From Pseudomonas grimontii (lineage in GTDB: Bacteria; Pseudomonadota; Gammaproteobacteria; Pseudomonadales; Pseudomonadaceae), in assembly GCF_007858185.1 (NCBI RefSeq), contig NZ_VFES01000014.1, forward strand, positions 124,001 to 188,000: a DNA stretch of 64,000 bases, written 5' to 3'. A program made the translations under genes and the position numbers. Position 1 is the first letter of the stretch, and each line of letters opens with the position of its first letter. Of the stretch, positions 10,256 to 17,772 are shown one piece after another. The notes below the pieces were generated by a model. It had not been told where the DNA came from. It did no database searches and saw only the letters and a program-made list of their open reading frames with translations.

Positions 10256-10597
10256 TTACTCAGGGTTCGGTAAGCTGGCACGGCCTTTTAACAGATGAAC
10301 CACACACACCACCCTGACCAACCCACTGAAGTTCTTCACGCCTCCATAGCGCAAGTGCACTTCCCGATCGACATAGGACAGCAATGCACTGACAGAGCAG
10401 GCATTGATCCTGGCTATCTCCGTGAGGATATTCCAATAGATCTGCTCAAGCCGAAGACAAGTGGAAAACCCATTGAGCCTTACTGATCGGGACAATGGCT
10501 TGGCCAGCCCCATATCGAAACCCTTGGCGAAGGGGTCGACGTTTATCTTATGAAAACCAGCGGTTTCCATCACTCCAATATCCACTCCACGTGACAT
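10256..10597 (-). CDS. Ribbon-helix-helix domain protein
   Basis: 113-residue protein whose middle part, SRSVRLNGFSTCLRLEQIYW then ILTEIARINACSVSALLSYV, matches the RHH_4 ribbon-helix-helix pattern: a basic beta strand followed by two helices. Small DNA-binding regulators carry this fold, usually as dimers. A more N-terminal start is taken (ATG 10597); ATG 10570 is an alternative and neither has a convincing Shine-Dalgarno sequence. It stands alone between the FmdB gene and the Dps-type gene, so its target is not evident. It may repress its own promoter. Confidence 0.7.
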   Translation of the reverse strand: MSRGVDIGVMETAGFHKINVDPFAKGFDMGLAKPLSRSVRLNGFSTCLRLEQIYWNILTEIARINACSVSALLSYVDREVHLRYGGVKNFSGLVRVVCVVHLLKGRASLPNPE

Positions 10598-10741
10598 ACA
10601 CCTGACACTCCATTGCCAAACAACAGCCCATGGGTTCTCCCATTGGACAGTGGCCCTATAAGACAGCAGGACGCAGCAGGCAGCCAGAAGACGGGACGTT
10701 TATAGGCGTAGGACAACGCCAGGAAATGCGTGGAAACAAGC

Positions 10742-10764
10742 AAGTGGCGCCACAATGGCGCCAC
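10742..10764 (-). terminator. Hairpin downstream of the Dps-type gene
   Basis: A perfect 10-bp stem agtggcgcca / tggcgccact with a 3-base loop lies 13-35 bp past the dps-like stop. Read on the minus strand it is followed by a moderately T-rich tail (tgcttgtttcc), which suits an intrinsic terminator. Confidence 0.55.
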
Positions 10765-10776
10765 TCAGGGTGACGT

Positions 10777-11250
10777 TTACTGGTTTTCGAGCAGGGATCG
10801 CAGCATCCACGCGGTTTTCTCGTGAACCTGCATGCGCTGGGTCAGCAGGTCCGCAGTCGGCTCATCGCTGACCTTGTCGAGCAATGGGAAAATACCGCGC
10901 GCGGTACGCGTGACCGCCTCCTGGCCCGCCACCAGTTGCTTGATCATCTCTTCTGCGCTGGGTACGCCCTCTTCTTCCTTGATGGAGGAAAGACGGGCGT
11001 AGATCGAATAGGCGCCCGGTGCCGGGAAACCCAGGGCACGGATACGCTCGGCTATGGAGTCCACCGCCAGCGCCAGCTCGTTGTACTGCTCTTCGAACAT
11101 CAGGTGCAGCGTACGGAACATGGGGCCCGTGACGTTCCAATGGAAGTTGTGGGTCTTCAAGTACAGTACATAGGTATCGGAAAGCAGCCGTGAAAGCCCA
11201 TCGACGATGGATTTACGATCTTCTTCACTGATACCGATATCGATTGCCAT
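10777..11250 (-). CDS. Dps-family DNA-protection ferritin
   Basis: 157-residue ferritin-like protein that forms dodecamers, oxidises and stores iron, and protects DNA in starvation and oxidative stress. The family signature is visible: LKTHNFHWNVTGPMFRTLHL followed by MFEEQYNELALAVDSIAERI, which supplies the His, Asp and Glu of the inter-subunit ferroxidase site. The start ATG at 11250 (MAIDIGISEEDRK) fits homologues; the frame extends upstream without support. There is no Lys-rich N-terminal tail, so direct DNA binding is less certain. It is transcribed alone, with a hairpin just downstream. Confidence 0.93.
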   Translation of the reverse strand: MAIDIGISEEDRKSIVDGLSRLLSDTYVLYLKTHNFHWNVTGPMFRTLHLMFEEQYNELALAVDSIAERIRALGFPAPGAYSIYARLSSIKEEEGVPSAEEMIKQLVAGQEAVTRTARGIFPLLDKVSDEPTADLLTQRMQVHEKTAWMLRSLLENQ

Positions 11251-11679
11251 GTTTATCCCCTTCAATTGACAAGCATTCATTGATCCGGTGCAGGACCACT
11301 CTAGCAAGAGCGCCGGAGATGCGCAGCCCGCCCCCCTCCGGCGACATGCGGCAAATCGCCCCCGCACGACCGGTCACCCCGTGCAGGACAAGCCTGTGGG
11401 ACGCATAGGAAATTTCCTTTAAGACCGCCTGAAACTCCTGCACATGTCTAGGACCAGCGTTTCCCCCGGAAATGCCATACCCCTTTCAACCCCACAAAAT
11501 GCTTGATTTGAGTAGGCACGGCCTTTGCTGTTAAATAGGCAGCGTGTCGCCGCCGTTAAATTCCACGGCAAGCGGCATAGGCTGATACCCGCGCACGTGC
11601 CCAACGCCTCCCATTGTTCAGAAGCGAACCGTGCCGGTCAGCTCTTCCTTGTGATCCGTCTTAACGTGAGTTAATCAAA
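11251..11679. other. 429-bp divergent intergenic region (dps-like gene / membrane-CSD gene)
   Basis: This gap separates two divergent genes. The part nearest the Dps-type gene is GC-rich and shows no clear motif. The only strong signal is the sigma-54 promoter match at 11514-11529 facing the membrane-CSD gene. I found no convincing small ORF. Confidence 0.6.
11514..11529 (+). promoter_or_regulatory. Sigma-54 (RpoN) promoter match upstream of membrane-CSD gene
   Basis: The sequence aggcacg-gcct-ttgct matches the sigma-54 consensus TGGCACG-N4-TTGCW at every defined position but the first, with the essential GG and GC exactly 12 bp apart. The implied transcription start is near 11541, leaving a leader of about 140 nt before the ATG at 11680. 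No enhancer-binding-protein gene is adjacent. Confidence 0.7.
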
Positions 11680-12282
11680 ATGTTGAAAATCGTCCACCTG
11701 CTAACGGGCGTTGCAGCTTTGCTGCTGTCCTTTATCCCGAACCTGCAGCCTGAAAGCCTGCCCTACCTGCAACAACACGACGCTCTGTACCTGGCCTTGT
11801 TCGGCCTTCTTAACCTGACGCTCGCTCCCGTAATTCCTTACTGGAACAAAGGCACGCGTCATCAACTGCAAAATCTGGTCAGCGCGCTGCTGGTACTGAC
11901 CGTTGTCGTACAAACCCTCACCCTCCTGGCACCTATGCCTGAAGTGGGCGGCCATCCGGCTATCCTGCTCAGCCTGGTGATTGCTGTGGTCGCCATCGTT
12001 CTTCACCTGGCCATCAGCTTCTACCGTTCGTCCCCAGCGGCCGCGTCGCAAAACTACGACATGACCAACCGGGATACCGGTACCGTCAAGTGGTTCAATA
12101 CCTCCAAAGGCTTCGGCTTTATTTCCCGTGATTCGGGCGACGACATCTTCGTGCACTTCCGGGCGATCCGTGGCGAAGGCCATCGCGTCCTGGTGGAAGG
12201 CCAGCGCGTGGAGTTCTCCGTGATGAATCGCGACAAAGGCCTGCAAGCCGAAGACGTGATCGCTGCCCTGCCGCGCCGCTGA
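11680..12282 (+). CDS. Four-helix membrane protein fused to a C-terminal cold-shock domain
   Basis: 200 residues in two parts. Residues 1-115 contain four hydrophobic segments (about 5-20, 36-54, 64-84 and 94-114), predicted inner-membrane helices. Residues 134-198 are a complete cold-shock domain with RNP1 KGFGFI (143-148) and RNP2 IFVHF (156-160), after GTVKWFN. Cold-shock domains bind single-stranded RNA/DNA, so this would place a nucleic-acid-binding domain at the membrane. An internal ATG at 12061 (residue 128) has no Shine-Dalgarno sequence, so the fusion looks real and not two genes. The distinct sigma-54 promoter and long leader suggest specialised control. Function unknown. Confidence 0.88.
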   Translation: MLKIVHLLTGVAALLLSFIPNLQPESLPYLQQHDALYLALFGLLNLTLAPVIPYWNKGTRHQLQNLVSALLVLTVVVQTLTLLAPMPEVGGHPAILLSLVIAVVAIVLHLAISFYRSSPAAASQNYDMTNRDTGTVKWFNTSKGFGFISRDSGDDIFVHFRAIRGEGHRVLVEGQRVEFSVMNRDKGLQAEDVIAALPRR

Positions 12283-12300
12283 TTCCAGCCGGCGCAGCAA

Positions 12301-12340
12301 AAAAAACCGCGATCCAGCCTGGCTGGGTCGCGGTTTTTTA
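12301..12340. terminator. Bidirectional intrinsic terminator (membrane-CSD gene / slyX)
   Basis: A GC-rich stem (ccgcgatccagc / gctgggtcgcgg) is flanked by A6 on the left and T6 on the right, so it can end transcripts from both convergent genes. Confidence 0.9.
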
Positions 12341-12351
12341 TTGCACCCGGA

Positions 12352-12558
12352 TTAATAGTGCGGTGGCGGCGCCTCTTCTTCGGACGTCTCGAACTGACCG
12401 CCCATTTCTTCCTGACGCTTGAGCAGCGCGGTCATCTGCAGTTGCAGGCGTTCAACCGCGCGCTGCTGGGCGACCAGGATGTCATTGAGGGTCTCGATGG
12501 TGTCGTCCTGAAACGCCAGGCGGCTTTCCAGGTCGGTGACGCGGTCTTGCAAGTCCAT
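12352..12558 (-). CDS. slyX: SlyX family coiled-coil protein
   Basis: 68-residue protein opening MDLQDRVTDLESRLAFQDDT and consisting almost entirely of a heptad-like coiled coil, ending in an acidic and Pro/His-rich tail (EEEAPPPHY). This is the full SlyX family length. The function is unknown; the name comes from the neighbouring slyD gene in E. coli. It begins three bases after the HIT gene stop, so the two form an operon. Confidence 0.93.
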   Translation of the reverse strand: MDLQDRVTDLESRLAFQDDTIETLNDILVAQQRAVERLQLQMTALLKRQEEMGGQFETSEEEAPPPHY

Positions 12559-12561
12559 GGT

Positions 12562-12987
12562 TCAACCCTGGGTAAAGATGAAGTCGGCAGGCAGCAACTC
12601 GCGCAGGTGCACACGAATCGCCGCCACTTGTTCTTCAGTGTACGGCTGTGCCGGATGCTTGCCCCACACTGGCGCCGGCCAGGCGGCGTCATCCCGTTTG
12701 CGTACGATCACATGCACATGCAATTGGCTGACGACATTGCCCAGCGCACCGATATTCATCTTGTCGGCGCCCAGGCCTTCGTTGAGTAACTGCGCCAGAA
12801 ACGTAGTTTCCTTCCAGAGGATTTGTTGATCTGCGACATCCAGCTGAAACACTTCGCTGATACCGTTGATGCGTGGCACCAGGATGAACCAGGGGTAGTT
12901 CGAGTCATTGGACAGCAGCAGGCGGCACAACGGGAAGTCCCCGATGACCAGTGTGTCTTGTTGCAGGCGTTGATCTAAGGCGAACAC
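12562..12987 (-). CDS. HIT-family nucleotide hydrolase/transferase-like protein
   Basis: Histidine-triad superfamily protein acting on nucleotide phosphoramidates or dinucleotide phosphates. The diagnostic triad VVSQLHVHVIVRKRDD is clear, preceded by NYPWFILVPR typical of the GalT/Ap4A-type branch. The start is inferred as the GTG at 12987 (VFALDQRLQQD), with ggag eight bases upstream, because homologues begin MFALD. An in-frame ATG at 13044 would add 19 residues of low similarity, and GTG 12990 is also possible. It is co-transcribed with slyX. Confidence 0.88.
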   Translation of the reverse strand: MFALDQRLQQDTLVIGDFPLCRLLLSNDSNYPWFILVPRINGISEVFQLDVADQQILWKETTFLAQLLNEGLGADKMNIGALGNVVSQLHVHVIVRKRDDAAWPAPVWGKHPAQPYTEEQVAAIRVHLRELLPADFIFTQG

Positions 12988-13732
12988 CACGGGCACTCCG
13001 TTTGGCAAGTCAAGTTCTGGCGCCCAGCATACCTTCGAATGCATGCGGCTTCACGGCGAATGCGGGAGAGCCCCGGCGCATCTCGATAAAAAAACCGCAC
13101 TCTTTCGAGGCAGGCGAATAATTGAGCTACGCTAATTCGGGCCTCACCGGGATGCACCAAAATGACCCACTTGTGCTTCAAAGAGATCCGCCAACTACCC
13201 ACCCATGAGGGTGGACCGGTAACGTTTTTCTCTTGGAGCGTTTTTTTGTACCACCCAACAGCGGTAACACACGGGCGTCAAGCCCAAACCAAACGGCGTA
13301 AAAAGCCCGTGCTTATGCGGTCTTTACACCACCGTAACGTTTTTCACGAAAAAATGACATTCAGTTACCGGTTTGGGCGCGCTTGTTGCATTCAACCCCA
13401 TATCGTCGACAACGGCACCCGCATGGAAGTGAGTGTTTCGCGATAAGAAACAGTGGCGTTTCAATGCGCACCAAGGAAGACGGCAAACGCGGAGAGGCGT
13501 TTTAAAACAGCATTGAAGTTGTCAGTCCCGTTACATTCGGACTGTGAATTTGCGACATGGAGCTAGCAATTTACGACAGCCTCGTAAAGAAGCTGAAAGG
13601 AAAGATGGGTAAGTATCGTCAATAGGGTCTGCGTGATATAACTTTGCGCCGACACAAAAAAGAAAGAGCCGCCCAGATAAAAATACAGGTGGGACGGCAG
13701 TACTCTTCCTAAAACCAAAGGAGCAAATCACG
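12988..13732. other. Long intergenic region upstream of the OprD-family porin
   Basis: About 745 bp lie between the divergent HIT and porin genes, with lower coding potential than elsewhere. The short ORFs here lack ribosome sites and recognisable products. Visible elements are a 21-bp-spaced direct repeat (13547-13581) and a tataac -10-like hexamer at 13637, both pointing to a regulated porin promoter. The stretch 13045-13540 is unexplained and could hold a small RNA or lost gene, but I cannot show either. Confidence 0.55.
13547..13581 (+). promoter_or_regulatory. 21-bp-spaced direct repeat upstream of the OprD-family porin
   Basis: Two copies, aatttgcgacatgg (13547-13560) and aatttacgacagcc (13568-13581), start exactly 21 bp apart, two helical turns. 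They lie about 56 bp upstream of a tataac hexamer (13637-13642) that has no good -35 box. This geometry is typical of activator half-sites, for example AraC-type. The regulator is unknown. Confidence 0.45.
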
Positions 13733-15031
13733 ATGCGCGTGATGAAGTGGAGCATGATCGCCCTGGCTGTTTCAGCAGGCACCTCGCAGTTCGCAATGGC
13801 GTCCTCCCAGGACGATTCCAAGGGCTTTGTTGAAGACAGTACGTTCAGCATTAACACTCGCGCTCTGTACTTCAGCCGCGATTTCCGTAATGAGCCAGCG
13901 GGCGGTTACGACACCGTCAACGGCAAGCGTAAAAGCCGGGCTGAAGAAACTGGCTTAGGCTTCAATGCTCTGTACGAGTCCGGCTTCACCCAAGGCACTA
14001 TAGGTGTCGGTGTTGACGTAATCGGCCTGCTGGGCGTGAAACTCGACAGCGGTAAGGGTCGTGCAGGTACCGGCCTGTTCCCAACCGGCTCCGATGGTCG
14101 TTCACAAGACGATTACTCCAAAGGCGGTGGCGCCGTTAAGTTCCGTATCTCCAATACCGTCCTGAAAATCGGTGACCAGTACACCACAGCTCCAGTGTTC
14201 GCTTCCGATGACAGCCGTCTGCTGCCAGAGCTGCCACAAGGCATCTCGATCACCAGCAACGAGATCAAGGGCCTGAAACTGGAAGGCGGTCACTTCACTT
14301 CCAGCGTCGCGCAGAGCCAGACCTACCATGACAGCCTGGGCCTGACGAAGACCGACTTTGTCGGCGGCGTCTACTCGTTTACCCCAGAGTTCACCGGCAG
14401 CCTGTACTACGCGAAAACCGAAGATTACTTCCGCAAGTACTACAGCAACCTGAACTGGACCCATGCACTTAGCGACGACCAGTCGTTCGCCTTGGACTTC
14501 AACATCTACGACACCAAGAGCGACGGTGCCGGCCTGCAGCGCGCCGAAAAAGATGGCACGACCAAGCTCGACAACCGCGCATTCAGCTTGCAGGGTGCTT
14601 ACACCATCGGTGCTCACACCTTTACCCTGGCAGCCCAGAAGGTTACCGGCGACGGCGACTACGGCTACGGTGTAGACGGCGGCGGCACAGTGTTCCTGGC
14701 CAACTCCATTGCCCGTTCCGACTTCAACGCCGAAGGCGAGAAGTCTTACCAGGCTCGTTACGACATTAACATGGCAACCTTCGGCATTCCTGGCCTGAGC
14801 TTCATGACTCGTTACGTAACCGGTAGCGGCGCCAACACCGCCACCACCTCGAACGGTAAAGAGTGGGAACGCGACATCGAAGCCAAGTACGTGATCCAAA
14901 GCGGTCCTGCCAAAGACCTGAGCCTGCGTCTGCGTCAAGCGACCTATCGCTCCGGTGATGGCGTGTACTACGGTTCGCCTTCGATCGACGAACTGCGTCT
15001 GATCGCGAACTACCCGCTGAACATCCTGTAA
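13733..15031 (+). CDS. OprD-family outer-membrane porin
   Basis: 432-residue 18-strand substrate-specific porin of the OprD/OprE family. The signal peptide MRVMKWSMIALAVSAGTSQFAMA is cleaved before SSQDDSKGFVEDS. The family hallmarks are GFVEDSTFSINTRALYFSRD, YESGFTQGTIGVGVDVIGLL, GGAVKFRISNTVLKIGDQ and the C-terminal ANYPLNIL ending with a hydrophobic residue. It resembles OprE most from memory, but the substrate cannot be deduced. ATG 13733 has aaggag just upstream. A strong terminator follows, so it is probably monocistronic, with a long regulated upstream region. Confidence 0.93.
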   Translation: MRVMKWSMIALAVSAGTSQFAMASSQDDSKGFVEDSTFSINTRALYFSRDFRNEPAGGYDTVNGKRKSRAEETGLGFNALYESGFTQGTIGVGVDVIGLLGVKLDSGKGRAGTGLFPTGSDGRSQDDYSKGGGAVKFRISNTVLKIGDQYTTAPVFASDDSRLLPELPQGISITSNEIKGLKLEGGHFTSSVAQSQTYHDSLGLTKTDFVGGVYSFTPEFTGSLYYAKTEDYFRKYYSNLNWTHALSDDQSFALDFNIYDTKSDGAGLQRAEKDGTTKLDNRAFSLQGAYTIGAHTFTLAAQKVTGDGDYGYGVDGGGTVFLANSIARSDFNAEGEKSYQARYDINMATFGIPGLSFMTRYVTGSGANTATTSNGKEWERDIEAKYVIQSGPAKDLSLRLRQATYRSGDGVYYGSPSIDELRLIANYPLNIL

Positions 15032-15075
15032 TTGCCGGTTCAATTACAACGATGACTTAAGGCCTCGGCCTTAAA

Positions 15076-15117
15076 CAAAAAAGCCGCTCCCCTGTTTACA
15101 AGGGAGCGGCTTTTTTA
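15076..15117 (+). terminator. Intrinsic terminator after the OprD-family porin
   Basis: The stem gccgctcccct / agggagcggc with a short loop is followed by T6; an A6 run on the other side would also let it act on the minus strand. Confidence 0.92.
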
Positions 15118-15221
15118 TTGCAGTTTTATTTCAGCAACTAAATAACTAGCAAGCTAACTAACGAGATTCAGATGACACGTTTAACCTGACCTTTCGGCCA
15201 AGTTAAACACGCGTCTTTCGC

Positions 15222-16064
15222 TTACTTCGGTGCTGCTTCCTGCATGACTCGAATAACGCGCTGCGGAAATGGAATATCAATCCCCGCGGCCTTTAAACGG
15301 TCACGCGACAGTTCATTAAGCATGAACACTACATCCCAATAATCCGGGGTGTTGGTCCAGCAGCGCAGGGAAACGGTGATCGAGCTATCGCCCAAGGTCG
15401 AAACCACGGCCACTGCAGCCGGATCAGTCAATACGCGCGGGTCTTTTGCCAGTTCCAGCAGCACTTCACGGGCTTTCTGCAGATCAGCCTCGTAGTCCAC
15501 ACCCACATCAAACACTACCTTGCGGGTCGGCTGACGGTTGGTGTTGGTGATAATGCCGTTGGACAGGATGCCGTTGGGCACGATCACGGTCTTGTTGTCG
15601 CCGGTACGCAGTACGGTATGGAAGATCTGGATGCTATCGACAGTCCCCGAGGTGCCCTGGGCTTCGATCCAGTCACCAATGCGGAACGGGCGGAACAACA
15701 GAATCAGCACGCCACCGGCGAAGTTGGCCAGGCTGCCTTGCAACGCCAGGCCGATGGCCAGGGTAGCGGCACCGATGGCAGCCACGAACGAGGTGGTCGC
15801 CACGCCGATCATCGACGCCACACTGACAATCAGCATGACTTTCAGCGCGATGTTCGCAAGACTGGTGATGAAGTGCTGCAGCGCCAGGTCCGCGTTCCGC
15901 ATGGCCAGCAGGCGGCCCACGCGGTGGGTCAATACGTTGATCAGCCACCAGCCGATGGCCAGGGTGATCACCGCCAGCAACACCCGGCTGCCATATTCCA
16001 TGATCATCGGGATCCACGACTGTGAAGTCTTGATCAAGTGATCCATTTCAGCGTTTAAATCCAT
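15222..16064 (-). CDS. mscS: Small-conductance mechanosensitive channel MscS
   Basis: Heptameric inner-membrane tension-gated channel that releases solutes on hypo-osmotic shock. At 280 residues it matches E. coli MscS. Three transmembrane helices are visible (about 20-45, 65-85, 90-115), with the pore-lining Gly/Ala-packed helix AAIGAATLAIGLALQGSLAN. The beta domain GDWIEAQGTSGTVDSIQIFH and VPNGILSNGIITN and the alpha/beta C-terminal vestibule follow. It is transcribed alone, downstream of and on the same strand as yajQ, with about 135 bp between. Confidence 0.96.
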   Translation of the reverse strand: MDLNAEMDHLIKTSQSWIPMIMEYGSRVLLAVITLAIGWWLINVLTHRVGRLLAMRNADLALQHFITSLANIALKVMLIVSVASMIGVATTSFVAAIGAATLAIGLALQGSLANFAGGVLILLFRPFRIGDWIEAQGTSGTVDSIQIFHTVLRTGDNKTVIVPNGILSNGIITNTNRQPTRKVVFDVGVDYEADLQKAREVLLELAKDPRVLTDPAAVAVVSTLGDSSITVSLRCWTNTPDYWDVVFMLNELSRDRLKAAGIDIPFPQRVIRVMQEAAPK

Positions 16065-16118
16065 GTAGCGTCTCCTGTATGGCGGATGTGGGTTTTATTG
16101 GCGGCCTAATAACGCAAA

Positions 16119-16136
16119 TGAGCCCCGTAGGGCTCA
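16119..16136 (-). terminator. Weak hairpin between yajQ and mscS
   Basis: Short stem tgagccc / gggctca; the minus-strand tail atttgcgttatt is T-rich. It is a candidate weak terminator for yajQ. Confidence 0.35.
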
Positions 16137-16199
16137 AGTGCAGGCACAAGTTCTGGGGCGTGGGACGTCAAAAAAACCCACAGGTTCCCCAAAGTGCCA

Positions 16200-16685
16200 T
16201 CAGTCGCGGAAGTTATTGAACTGCAGCGGCATATCGAAGGTCTTGGCGCGCAGGGCGGCAATGGCGTCCTGCAGATCATCGCGCTTCTTGCCGGTGACGC
16301 GAACCTGCTCACCCTGGATGGCAGCCTGGACTTTCAGCTTGGCATCCTTGATATGGGCGACGATCTTCTTCGCCAGCTCCTTGTCGATGCCTTCCTTGAG
16401 TACGGCTTCCTGCTTCATCAGCTTGCCGGAGGCGTAGGCGTCCTTGATTTCAAGGCACTGCGCGTCGATCTTGCGCTTGACCAGCGACAGTTTGAGGATC
16501 TCGATCATCGCTTCCAGTTGGAAATCGGCTTCAGCGGTCAGGTTGACCGTCAGTTCCTTTTCCTTGAATTCGAAGCTGCCCTTGCCTTTCAAGTCATAGC
16601 GGCGGTCCAGCTCCTTGACGGCGTTCTCGACGGCGTTGGTGACTTCGTGTTTGTCCAGTTCAGATACCACGTCGAACGAAGGCAT
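16200..16685 (-). CDS. yajQ: YajQ-family nucleotide-binding protein
   Basis: 161 residues with two ferredoxin-like domains. It begins MPSFDVVSELDKHEVTNAVE and has the family motifs RYDLKGKGSFEFKEKELTVN and LQAQVRVTGKKRDDLQ-like residues (QAAIQGEQVRVTGKKRDDLQ). YajQ homologues in Xanthomonas bind cyclic di-GMP and act as effectors controlling virulence transcription; in other species RNA or phage-related roles are reported. It lies divergently to panE. Confidence 0.95.
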   Translation of the reverse strand: MPSFDVVSELDKHEVTNAVENAVKELDRRYDLKGKGSFEFKEKELTVNLTAEADFQLEAMIEILKLSLVKRKIDAQCLEIKDAYASGKLMKQEAVLKEGIDKELAKKIVAHIKDAKLKVQAAIQGEQVRVTGKKRDDLQDAIAALRAKTFDMPLQFNNFRD

Positions 16686-16808
16686 GTGATTTCTCCAATA
16701 TAAGGGGCCGGCTCAGTAGAGATGGAGCGCGCCCGAGCTAAAATGCCGGGGCATTATAGCGGTTCTTTCGTCCCGTTCACTGTGAGCGACCCTACGGAGC
16801 AAAAACTG

Positions 16809-17726
16809 ATGTCGACCATCTGGCATATTCTCGGCGCCGGCAGCCTGGGCACACTGTGGGCCACCCGCCTGGCTCGCGCCGGCGTGCCCGTCAGGTTGAT
16901 CCTGCGCGATGCCGCGCGCCTGGCCAGCTACCGAGCCTCGCCAGGCTTGACTCTGGTGGAACACGGCGTAGCCCACACCTACCCGGTGTTCGCCGAAAAA
17001 CCCGACAGCCCCGAGCCGATTCATCGCCTGCTGGTGGCCTGCAAGGCCTACGACGCCGAGGGCGCTGTCGCACAACTGCAACATCGCCTGGCACCGGACG
17101 CCGAGCTGATCCTGCTGCAAAACGGCCTCGGCAGCCAGGACGCGGTGGCGGCGCAACTGCCCCAGGCGCGCTGCATTTTTGCCTCCAGCACCGAAGGCGC
17201 GTTTCGCGACGGTGACTGGCGCGTGGTGTTTGCCGGCCATGGCTACACCTGGCTGGGGGACGCGAGCCACCCTACCCCACCGATCTGGCTGGACGATCTG
17301 CACACCGCCGGCATCCCCCACGAATGGAGTACCGACATTCTGACGCGGCTGTGGCGCAAGCTGGCGCTCAATTGCGCGATCAACCCGCTGACCGTGCTTT
17401 ACCAATGCCGCAACGGCGAACTGCAAAGCCATCAATGTGAAGTCGCGACCCTGTGCGCCGAACTCGGCGAACTGCTGGAATGCTGCGGCCAGCCCGCTGC
17501 CGCGCTGGATCTGCAACATGAAGTGGAACGGGTCATCCAGGCCACGGCCGCCAACTATTCCTCCATGTACCAGGACGTGGCCAACGCCCGCCGCACCGAA
17601 ATCAGCTACCTGTTGGGCTATGCTTGCCAGGCGGCTGCCCGTCACCAATTGAGCCTGCCGCATTTGCAACAGCTGCAAGTGCGCCTGGTTGACCAGTTAC
17701 TTGCACGCGGATTGCCCCGCGACTGA
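16809..17726 (+). CDS. panE: 2-dehydropantoate 2-reductase
   Basis: NADPH-dependent ketopantoate reductase making pantoate for pantothenate and coenzyme A. The start ATG at 16809 (MSTIWHILGAGSLGTLWA) places the Rossmann GxGxxG motif at residue 8 and gives 305 residues. The conserved catalytic Lys region is seen in TRLWRKLALNCAINPLTVLY, and the C-terminal helical domain has NARRTEISYLLGY. An upstream ATG at 16722 is rejected because it would precede the dinucleotide fold by 29 unrelated residues. It is followed closely (46 bp) by a sensor kinase gene. Confidence 0.95.
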   Translation: MSTIWHILGAGSLGTLWATRLARAGVPVRLILRDAARLASYRASPGLTLVEHGVAHTYPVFAEKPDSPEPIHRLLVACKAYDAEGAVAQLQHRLAPDAELILLQNGLGSQDAVAAQLPQARCIFASSTEGAFRDGDWRVVFAGHGYTWLGDASHPTPPIWLDDLHTAGIPHEWSTDILTRLWRKLALNCAINPLTVLYQCRNGELQSHQCEVATLCAELGELLECCGQPAAALDLQHEVERVIQATAANYSSMYQDVANARRTEISYLLGYACQAAARHQLSLPHLQQLQVRLVDQLLARGLPRD

Positions 17727-17772
17727 GCCACGCGCTACCCTGCCCGCCTGTCTATCACCTGGGAAAACCCTG

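Noticed and set aside
12061..12282. Separate soluble cold-shock protein starting at the internal ATG
   Set aside because: No Shine-Dalgarno sequence precedes it and the frame is continuous with the membrane part.
13162..13446. 94-codon plus-strand ORF in the porin upstream region
   Set aside because: No ribosome site, Arg/His-rich composition and no recognisable family; probably chance.
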